13,237 bases of DNA from an uncultured Polymorphobacter sp. (lineage in GTDB: Bacteria > Pseudomonadota > Alphaproteobacteria > Sphingomonadales > Sphingomonadaceae). The notes under the pieces were generated by a model, which was not told where the DNA came from, did no database searches, and saw nothing but the letters and a program-made list of their open reading frames with translations. The translations under genes were made by a program, and so were the position numbers. Positions 1 to 5,515 of this stretch are shown here, piece by piece. Each line of letters begins with the position of its first letter. Within the stretch, counting starts at the first letter, position 1. The stretch spans positions 1 through 13,237 of the forward strand of contig CALMPZ010000015.1 of the NCBI GenBank assembly GCA_937871645.1. Reading direction: 5' to 3'.

Positions 1-11
1 GGCGCGATGCG

Positions 12-1838
12 TTGCTGCGCGCATGGGCGGCGCCGCGCCGCGCGTGGACGCTGCTGCTGCTGATCACGCTGCTGTGCAGCACCCTGGCCGTGATTGGCTT
101 TTCCGCGGCGCTGGGCACGTTGCCGTGGCTGCTGGCCTGCATACCGATGATGGCACGCGCCGACGACATGGCGAGCATCGTGCGCGACTATGACGCGTTT
201 GCCGCGACGGTCGATCCGGTGCGCGCCGGCGACATGGGCGACGCTGCCGCGCGCACCCGCTGGCCCGATGTGACGCCGGCCGCCGTCGCCGCGCAGACCG
301 CCGCGTTGCAGGGCTTTGCCAAGCGCCTCGACGCGCAGGCGGGCGCGACATTGTCGGCAGACGATGCACTCAACCGCGCGCTGCTCGATGACCGCATTGC
401 AACCGAGCTCGCCGGGCGGCGCTTCGACGAGCCGCGCACGCCGTTCATCACCGGTGACGGCTTTTACACCGTCGCCGATTATGCCGCGTTCAACACCCGC
501 ATCGACAGCGCCGCCGATGCCCGCGCCTGGATGACGCGGCTGTCAGCGCTGCCCGACTATTATGCCGCCAATGTCGCCAATATGCGCCGCGGCATCGCGA
601 CGGGCTTCACCCAGACGCGCATCGCCACTGAATCGGCGATTTCGACGCTACGCGCGCAACTCGCGGCGCCCGCCAGCGCTGGCAGCCTGATGCTGCCGTT
701 CCGCACCCTGCCCGCCACCATGCCCAAGGCCGAAGCCGAGGCGTTGCGCGCCGAAGCTCTGGCGATCGTCGAGTCCAAGGTGCGTCCGGCGCAGCGCGCG
801 ACACTGGCGTTTCTGGAAACCGACTATCTGCCGCACGCGCGGCCCGGGCTGGGCGCCTCCACCCTGCCTGACGGCAAGGCCTACTATGCTTGGCTGGTGC
901 GTCGCCACACGACCACAACGATGACCCCGGCAGAAATCCATACGCTGGGCCTGCGCGAAATCGCCCGCATCCGCGGCGAAATGGCGGCAGAAATGGCCGC
1001 CGCAGGGTTCAAGGGCACGCTGCCCGAATTCCTGACGCTGCTGCGCACCGACCCGCAATTCTACGCCACCAGCGTCGATGGCTATGTCGCGCACGCCGCC
1101 GAAATCGCCAAGCGCGTCGATCTCGCGGTGCCGGGCGCCATCGGCCGGCTGCCGCGGCTGACCTTCGGCTTCCGCATCCTGCCGCCCGAAGTCGGCGGCT
1201 CGTCGAACGGCTATCTGGCGGGCAATCCGGCGCTGGGGATTGCCGGCGGCGTGATGATCCACGGCACCAAGGTGCTCAAGTTCCCGCTGTTCCAGTTGCC
1301 GTCGTGGGTGATCCACGAAGGCGTGCCGGGGCATCACACGCAGATCGCGCTGGCGCAGGAACTCGAAGACCTGCCCGCCTTCCGCCGCGCCGATGACCTG
1401 ACCGCCTATGTCGAAGGCTGGGCGCTCTACACCGAATGGCTCGGCATCGAGATGGGGATATACCGCACGCCGTACGAGCGCTTCGGCCGGCTCAGCTACG
1501 AGGCGTGGCGCGCCGCGCGACTGGTCATCGACACCGGCATCCATGACCAGGGCTGGAGCCGCCAACAGGCGATCGACTATCTCACCGCCAACACCGCATT
1601 GTCGGCGGGCGAGATCAGCGGCGAAATCGACCGCTACATCGGCTGGCCCGGACAGGCGCTCGCCTACAAGGTCGGCGAGCTGACCATCCGGCGGCTGCGC
1701 ACGCGCGCCGAAACTGCACTCGGTCCGAAGTTCGATGTCCGGCGTTTCCACGACGCGGTGCTGGGCAGCGGCCCGATGCCGCTCGCGGTGCTCGACCGGC
1801 AGATCGCGACATGGGAGGTCGCCGAGGCCAGGCGCTAG
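12..1838 (+). CDS. DUF885 family metallopeptidase-like exported protein, start uncertain or outside the window
   Basis: The protein matches the DUF885 family, thought to be zinc-peptidase-like and usually exported; its substrate is not known. Numbering from the codon at 12, the signature HEGVPGHH lies at residues 435-442 and a second conserved acidic motif, VEGWALYTEW, has its Glu at 468. These fit an HExxxGH-type metal site, with the distal Glu as a further ligand by family analogy. Residues 14-47 are strongly hydrophobic and end in ARA before DD (48-52), a good signal peptidase I site. The hydrophobic stretch is longer than a normal signal peptide. The frame is open to the window edge, so TTG at 12 is only nominal; a GTG at 90 would give a 24-residue signal peptide ending at the same site. 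About 560 residues remain after cleavage, near full length for the family. Family assignment is secure; start and substrate are not. Confidence 0.85.
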   Translation: MLRAWAAPRRAWTLLLLITLLCSTLAVIGFSAALGTLPWLLACIPMMARADDMASIVRDYDAFAATVDPVRAGDMGDAAARTRWPDVTPAAVAAQTAALQGFAKRLDAQAGATLSADDALNRALLDDRIATELAGRRFDEPRTPFITGDGFYTVADYAAFNTRIDSAADARAWMTRLSALPDYYAANVANMRRGIATGFTQTRIATESAISTLRAQLAAPASAGSLMLPFRTLPATMPKAEAEALRAEALAIVESKVRPAQRATLAFLETDYLPHARPGLGASTLPDGKAYYAWLVRRHTTTTMTPAEIHTLGLREIARIRGEMAAEMAAAGFKGTLPEFLTLLRTDPQFYATSVDGYVAHAAEIAKRVDLAVPGAIGRLPRLTFGFRILPPEVGGSSNGYLAGNPALGIAGGVMIHGTKVLKFPLFQLPSWVIHEGVPGHHTQIALAQELEDLPAFRRADDLTAYVEGWALYTEWLGIEMGIYRTPYERFGRLSYEAWRAARLVIDTGIHDQGWSRQQAIDYLTANTALSAGEISGEIDRYIGWPGQALAYKVGELTIRRLRTRAETALGPKFDVRRFHDAVLGSGPMPLAVLDRQIATWEVAEARR

Positions 1839-1848
1839 GCGCAAGGCA

Positions 1849-1884
1849 TTGACATATAAAGCCAAATAGGTTACATGCAACCTA
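1849..1884 (+). promoter_or_regulatory. sigma70-type promoter with an 18-bp palindrome over the -10 region
   Basis: A perfect -35 hexamer TTGACA (1849-1854) is followed after 17 bases by a weak -10, TACATG (1872-1877). Overlapping the -10 is the palindrome TAGGTTACATGCAACCTA (1867-1884), symmetric at 16 of 18 positions. This layout, an operator on the -10 of a strong -35, is typical of repression by a dimeric regulator of the MarR or TetR type; which regulator is unknown. The only reading frame downstream on this strand is a 49-codon ORF starting at 1904. Confidence 0.5.
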
Positions 1885-1903
1885 GAAAAATCACCGAGAG
1901 CCC

Positions 1904-2053
1904 ATGTCACTATTGGCCCAGACTGTAAACTTCGTGAAACCCCGATTCTTCGTACAGATTGCAAGCTTCGTAGCCGTCGGACCACGCCAATTCACACCAC
2001 CGCTAGCGGCGTCAGATCGGGTGCCACCCAGCCTCGTCGCGCCTCCGGCGTGA
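1904..2053 (+). CDS. possible 49-residue small ORF downstream of the palindrome promoter
   Basis: An ATG at 1904, 27 bases after the candidate -10, opens a 49-codon frame ending in TGA at 2051-2053. A weak purine-rich GAGAG stands just upstream (1896-1900). The first half is hydrophobic and has a six-residue rhythm in which FV recurs (NFV, FFV, SFV), encoded by the three CTTCGT repeats. The last 21 codons run antisense through the 3' end of the gene at 1992-2420 and read as Pro/Ala-rich, which looks like non-coding read-through. I do not recognise it. It could be a leader peptide, the remnant of a deleted gene, or chance. The promoter in front is the main reason to list it. Confidence 0.25.
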   Translation: MSLLAQTVNFVKPRFFVQIASFVAVGPRQFTPPLAASDRVPPSLVAPPA

Positions 2054-2420
2054 ACAGCAGCCCGCGCGTCCAGTGTGCGAACAACCAGTCCGAACGCCCG
2101 TAGCGCGCCGCCATCATCGCCGCGAGCACCTCGCCCAGCGGTGCATCAACTGCCCCCGCCAGCGCTGCCCGCGCAACCGCGAGCGAGGCCAGGGTGATGG
2201 TTTCGTGATAGCCCGAGCTATCAGTGTTGGCGACGCCGGTGGCGGTGTTGTAGGCGCGGATGCGCGCGGGCATTTCGGCCTCGCGGCCGGCACGCACCAG
2301 CCATAGCGCAGCGGCGAAATGCGCGGCGTGAGTCCAGTCGGTCTTGGGCAGGCTGCGGTCGATCAGCCCGTGGGCGATGCGCGCGATATCGGCGTCACCC
2401 GGCATGTTGGTCGTCATCAT
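1992..2420 (-). CDS. conserved protein of unknown function (142 aa)
   Basis: This is a soluble protein without a signal peptide or membrane segment. It starts at tandem ATG codons (2420 and 2417) with a weak AGGGA upstream. Two conserved-looking motifs stand out: WTHAAHFAAALWLV in the first third, and VANTDSSGYHET at mid-length. I recall related uncharacterised proteobacterial proteins that share the THAAH and TSGYHET patterns. The clustered His, Asp and Glu would suit a metal or small-ligand site, but that is inference. The C-terminal half is helical with several Trp (DWLFAHWTRGLLF). The gene is not in an obvious operon: the next upstream gene on this strand, gpx, ends about 195 bases away. 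Its 3' end overlaps the possible small ORF on the other strand. Confidence 0.75.
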   Translation of the reverse strand: MMTTNMPGDADIARIAHGLIDRSLPKTDWTHAAHFAAALWLVRAGREAEMPARIRAYNTATGVANTDSSGYHETITLASLAVARAALAGAVDAPLGEVLAAMMAARYGRSDWLFAHWTRGLLFTPEARRGWVAPDLTPLAVV

Positions 2421-2615
2421 GGCGTAGTCCCTGATTGAAAGCGCGGGCGCTAGCCCGCCGGCAGTTCAGGGCGTGTCTTCGCGCTCAGCCAATGGCGCGC
2501 GCAACGACAACCGCCCCGCGGATGCCGGTGCGTTGTTGTCGGGCGCGGAGAGCGTCGGTCGTCATGGGCGCGGCCAATAGTCCAGCCGCCCGCCCGCGTC
2601 AACGGCGCCGGCGTG

Positions 2616-3101
2616 TCAGGCGGCGAGCAGCTTTTCGATGTGCTTATCGAGCGCCGCCGGCGTGACATTGGGGGCGAAGCGTTCGATCTTGCTGCCGGTG
2701 CGGTCGACAAGGAACTTGGTGAAGTTCCACTTGATCGACTTCGACCCGAGCAGGCCCGGCGCGGCGTTCTTGAGCTCCTCGAACAGCGGCGCGGTGCCGG
2801 TGCCGTTGACGTCAATCTTGGCGAACATCGGGAAATCGACGTCATAGGTCAGCTTGCAGAAATTGGCGATCTCGGCCTCGTCGCCGGGCTCCTGCGCGCC
2901 GAACTGGTTGCACGGGAAGCCCAGCACCGAAAAGCCACGGCCGACGTATTTCTTCTGAAGCGCTTCCAGCCCGGCATATTGCGGGGTGAAGCCGCACTTG
3001 CTCGCGGTGTTGACGATCAGCAGCACCTTGCCGCGGTAGTCGGCCATTGAAACCGGCTTGCCGTCAATGCCTGTGGCTTCGATTGCATAGATGTCGGTCA
3101 C
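2616..3101 (-). CDS. glutathione peroxidase, Cys type
   Basis: This enzyme reduces hydrogen peroxide and organic hydroperoxides, using glutathione or more probably thioredoxin, in the cytoplasm. The start is the GTG at 3101, chosen because AGGGGG stands seven bases upstream and it gives the usual family length (161 aa); the open frame upstream runs through the tRNA gene and is not coding. Residue 36 in NTASKCGFTP is cysteine, so this is not a selenoprotein. The tetrad partners are visible: Gln70 in CNQFGAQEP, and Trp125 and Asn126 in IKWNFTKF. Cys82 in the NFCKLTYDVDFP segment is in the position of the resolving cysteine of thioredoxin-dependent enzymes, which makes thioredoxin the likelier donor. 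The tRNA-Gln gene lies 86 bases upstream on the same strand. Confidence 0.93.
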   Translation of the reverse strand: MTDIYAIEATGIDGKPVSMADYRGKVLLIVNTASKCGFTPQYAGLEALQKKYVGRGFSVLGFPCNQFGAQEPGDEAEIANFCKLTYDVDFPMFAKIDVNGTGTAPLFEELKNAAPGLLGSKSIKWNFTKFLVDRTGSKIERFAPNVTPAALDKHIEKLLAA

Positions 3102-3187
3102 GTCGTGCCCCCTGTTGGCAATTTCGACTTGGCATAGCGCAAGACACTGCGCGGTGCCACCACTCTGCGGACGCGCATCGGGAAAAC

Positions 3188-3262
3188 TGGCTGGGGCGGC
3201 AGGGATCGAACCTGCGAATGACGGCATCAAAAGCCGTTGCCTTACCGCTTGGCGACGCCCCA
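3188..3262 (-). tRNA. tRNA-Gln (anticodon UUG)
   Basis: Read on the minus strand, a full cloverleaf is visible: acceptor arms TGGGGCG and CGCCCCA, D arm GCCAAGCGGTAAGGC, anticodon stem ACGGC/GCCGT around the loop TTTTGAT (anticodon TTG, reads CAA), a five-base variable loop, and T arm GCAGG-TTCGATC-CCTGC. The discriminator is G and the CCA end is encoded (3188-3190). The 5' end beginning with an unpaired-looking T and the GCCAAGCGGTAAGGC block are typical of bacterial tRNA-Gln. It lies between the wecA-like gene and gpx on the same strand. No integrase or duplicated 3' end that would mark an integration site was seen nearby. Confidence 0.96.
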
Positions 3263-3303
3263 ACAACAGGCGAGCGACCTAGGACGCCGGCAGCGAAATG
3301 GCA

Positions 3304-3320
3304 AGCCCGAAGCGCGGGCT
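3304..3320 (-). terminator. possible hairpin terminator of the wecA-like gene
   Basis: A six-base perfect stem AGCCCG/CGGGCT with a five-base loop starts within the stop codon of the wecA-like gene and is followed on the minus strand by a short mixed T-rich run (TTGCCATTTC). The U tract is weak, so termination is plausible but not certain. The tRNA 5' end lies about 40 bases further on. Confidence 0.4.
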
Positions 3321-4371
3321 ATTCGGCAAATCGCGGGGCGGTATAGCGGGTAATCCACAGCACAAAGCCATAGACGAACGCTGCTGCCACCAGCCAGATC
3401 AGGCCGGTGCCGGGCATGGCGAGCGCCAGGATATTGGGGATCGCCACCATCGCGACATAGATGAACAGTCCGCGCGGCCAGCCGAAGCTGCGGTGCAGGT
3501 GATGGTGCAAGTGATCGCGGTCAGCTTCGAACATCGAGCGGCCCGCCAGCTTGCGCGCCACCATCAGGCGGATGGTGTCATAGACCGGAATTGCGAACAT
3601 CACCGCGACATCGTCGGCACGCATCACCGCGAAGTCGTGATTATAGGCATAGATGGCGAGCAGGCCGAACTGTGTCGAAATCGCGTAGCTGCCGGCATCG
3701 CCGACAAACAGGTGCTGCCGCATGTTAAACCACAGCATCACCGCCAGCGCGACGCTGGTAGCGGCCAGAATCGGCAGCATCGGCTGCGGCAGGTGGAAGG
3801 CCAGCACGACGGTCCAGACCAGCCCCATGCTGATGACGATGCCATCCTTGCCATCAGCCATGTTGACGGCGTTGAGCAGCCCGACAAGACATAGCAGTAC
3901 GAATGCCGCGCCGCCGGCGCCGACCAGCCACACGCCCTGCTGGCCTGAAAAGCGCAACATCGACAGGTTGAAATCGGGCACACTCATCACCGTCAGCAGC
4001 AACACCACCGACGACAGCACCAGGCGTAGCGCCGGGCTCAGCCCAAAACGGTCATCGGCGAAGCCGATGGCAAACATCAGGAACACCGCGGCCGCAAAGC
4101 CGAGCAGCGTCTGCTGCAACGACGGGCCGATGCCCTCCCCGAACCAATAAACGGCAAAAGTCGAAAACAGCGACGACAGGACGATCGCCGTGCCGCCGAC
4201 CATCGGGGTCACCAGCTCGTGACGCTTGCGGCCGCCATCGGTATCTGGGAAATCGAGAACGTCGAGCTTGTGACCGATCACGCTGGCGTTGCGGCCGAAA
4301 ACCAGTGACACGACAAGCGCGAACAGAATCGAAGCAAGCATCGTCAAATTCACGAATTTTCCACTCCGCAC
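3319..4371 (-). CDS. WecA/MraY-family undecaprenyl-phosphate sugar-1-phosphate transferase
   Basis: This inner-membrane enzyme transfers a sugar 1-phosphate, probably GlcNAc-1-P, from its UDP donor to undecaprenyl phosphate, the first committed step of lipid-linked glycan synthesis. About ten or eleven hydrophobic segments cover the 350 residues. The family motifs are all present: the Asp pair at 106-107 (GFADDRFG), NAVNMADGKDG at 167-177 with Asp173 and Asp176, Asp225 in VGDAGS, and the HLHHHLH box at 287-293 typical of the WecA branch rather than MraY. Start choice is uncertain: GTG at 4371, GTG at 4353 (with GGAG upstream) and ATG at 4341 are all possible. It is divergent from the UDP-glucuronate epimerase across an AT-rich spacer, so it probably serves exopolysaccharide, capsule or O-antigen synthesis. 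The sugar specificity cannot be read from sequence. Confidence 0.9.
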   Translation of the reverse strand: MRSGKFVNLTMLASILFALVVSLVFGRNASVIGHKLDVLDFPDTDGGRKRHELVTPMVGGTAIVLSSLFSTFAVYWFGEGIGPSLQQTLLGFAAAVFLMFAIGFADDRFGLSPALRLVLSSVVLLLTVMSVPDFNLSMLRFSGQQGVWLVGAGGAAFVLLCLVGLLNAVNMADGKDGIVISMGLVWTVVLAFHLPQPMLPILAATSVALAVMLWFNMRQHLFVGDAGSYAISTQFGLLAIYAYNHDFAVMRADDVAVMFAIPVYDTIRLMVARKLAGRSMFEADRDHLHHHLHRSFGWPRGLFIYVAMVAIPNILALAMPGTGLIWLVAAAFVYGFVLWITRYTAPRFAE

Positions 4372-4382
4372 GCATCAGCAAT

Positions 4383-4410
4383 TGATTAACGGTTTTCAAC
4401 TAATGTTCAA
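4383..4410 (-). promoter_or_regulatory. candidate promoter of the wecA-like gene
   Basis: On the minus strand TTGAAC (complement of 4405-4410) is followed after 16 bases by TAATCA (complement of 4383-4388). It lies in the AT-rich gap between the two divergent sugar genes, close to the possible GTG starts. The -10 is poor, so this is a weak call. Confidence 0.25.
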
Positions 4411-4482
4411 ACACCTACTGCTTTGTCGGCGCTGCGGCAAGTTTCCGTTTGCACCGAAATGGTTGTGGGCCAGGAGATAGCA

Positions 4483-5478
4483 GTGGCAATTCTCGTTACC
4501 GGTGCGGCCGGGTTCATCGGATTTCATGTGGCGCAGGCGTTGCTGGCGCGCGGCGAAGCCGTTGTCGGAATTGACAATTTCAATAGCTATTATCCCGTCT
4601 CGCTCAAGCGCGCCCGCATCGCTGCGCTGGTCGCCGACCACCCCGACTTCACTTGCATCACGGGCGACTTCGGCGCCGAAGGGGCGTTGTCGGCGTTGCT
4701 TGGCGACCGCCCTATCGACCGCATCATCCACCTCGGCGCGCAGGCCGGCGTGCGCTATTCGATCGAAGCGCCGTTCGCTTATGCGCGGTCGAATTTGATT
4801 GGACATCTCGAGGTGCTCGAATTTGCACGCGCACGCCGCGTTGGGCATTTGGTCTATGCGTCATCGTCGTCGGTCTATGGCGGCAACACCAAGCTGCCGT
4901 TCGCCGTCGAGGACCGCGTCGAGCACCCAGTGTCGCTCTATGCCGCGACCAAAAAGGCCGATGAACTGATGAGCGAAAGCTACGCGCATCTGTACCGGAT
5001 TCCACAGACCGGCCTGCGGTTTTTCACGGTCTATGGACCATGGGGACGCCCCGACATGGCGCCGTGGCTGTTCACCGATGCCATATTGGCGGGTCGGCCG
5101 ATCCGGCTGTTCAACCATGGCAAAGTCCAGCGCGATTTCACCTATATCGATGATATTGTCGCGGGCGTTGTGGCAGCGCTCGACCATGTGCCCGCCGATG
5201 ACGGCGCCGAAAAGCCCGGCGGATCGAAATCGCCGCACGCGCTCTATAACCTCGGCAACGAGGTCTCCGAACCGGTCAGCCGGCTGGTCGCGGCCATCGA
5301 GGCAGCCTGCGGGCGCCAGGCCATTACCGAGCTGGTGCCGATGCAACCCGGCGATGTCGAAGGCACGCACGCCGATATCGAGGCAACCCGCCGCAACCTC
5401 GGCTTTTCACCGCGCATCGGGCTCGATGTCGGCATCGCGCGGTTCGTCGACTGGTTCCGGCACTACCACGGCGTCTAG
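4483..5478 (+). CDS. UDP-glucuronate 4-epimerase
   Basis: An NAD-dependent short-chain epimerase that converts UDP-glucuronate to UDP-galacturonate in the cytoplasm, supplying an acidic sugar for surface polysaccharide. The GTG at 4483 is chosen because AGGAG stands seven bases upstream and the NAD-binding strand begins directly after it; the frame is open further upstream without such a signal. It gives 331 aa. Visible features are the Rossmann motif TGAAGFIG at 6-13, the Ser-rich SSSSVYG at 127-133, the catalytic Tyr153 and Lys157 (YAATK), and RFFTVYGPWGRPDMA followed by QRDFTYIDD. The early stretch DNFNSYYPVSLKRARI resembles the DN(L/N)xxYYxxxLKxxR block of UDP-glucuronate epimerases more than GalE or dTDP-glucose dehydratases, which are the alternatives. 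The gene converges on the SLBB export gene. Confidence 0.85.
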   Translation: MAILVTGAAGFIGFHVAQALLARGEAVVGIDNFNSYYPVSLKRARIAALVADHPDFTCITGDFGAEGALSALLGDRPIDRIIHLGAQAGVRYSIEAPFAYARSNLIGHLEVLEFARARRVGHLVYASSSSVYGGNTKLPFAVEDRVEHPVSLYAATKKADELMSESYAHLYRIPQTGLRFFTVYGPWGRPDMAPWLFTDAILAGRPIRLFNHGKVQRDFTYIDDIVAGVVAALDHVPADDGAEKPGGSKSPHALYNLGNEVSEPVSRLVAAIEAACGRQAITELVPMQPGDVEGTHADIEATRRNLGFSPRIGLDVGIARFVDWFRHYHGV

Positions 5479-5502
5479 GCGGGCGCGAAACCGGCGGCCC
5501 GC
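5479..5502. terminator. possible bidirectional hairpin between convergent genes
   Basis: GCGGGC (5479-5484) pairs with GCCCGC (5497-5502) around a 12-base loop, directly after the epimerase stop and 13 bases beyond the SLBB gene stop on the other strand. There is no T run on either side, so a factor-independent role is doubtful. Confidence 0.3.
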
Positions 5503-5515
5503 GCCGAACTCCGGC

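Noticed and set aside
1930..1971. The 18-base repeats as a CRISPR array
   Set aside because: The shared unit is only six bases, there are three copies, and no cas gene is present.
648..1985. Long 445-codon minus-strand frame opposite the DUF885 gene
   Set aside because: It is antisense to a gene with clear family motifs, its product is Arg/Gln/His-rich without any domain, and long antisense frames are expected at this GC content.
2443..2458. Hairpin GCGGGC-GCTA-GCCCGC as a gpx terminator
   Set aside because: It lies about 160 bases after the gpx stop and has no T run; it is equally likely to be a chance GC stem.
2485..2565. 26-codon minus-strand frame between gpx and the unknown gene
   Set aside because: No ribosome site, no recognisable product, and a size expected by chance.
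2994..2996. Selenocysteine (TGA) at the active site of glutathione peroxidase
   Set aside because: The codon at residue 36 is TGC, an ordinary cysteine.
3188..3262. tRNA-Gln as an integration site of a mobile element
   Set aside because: No integrase, no duplicated tRNA 3' end and no change to foreign-looking genes on either side.
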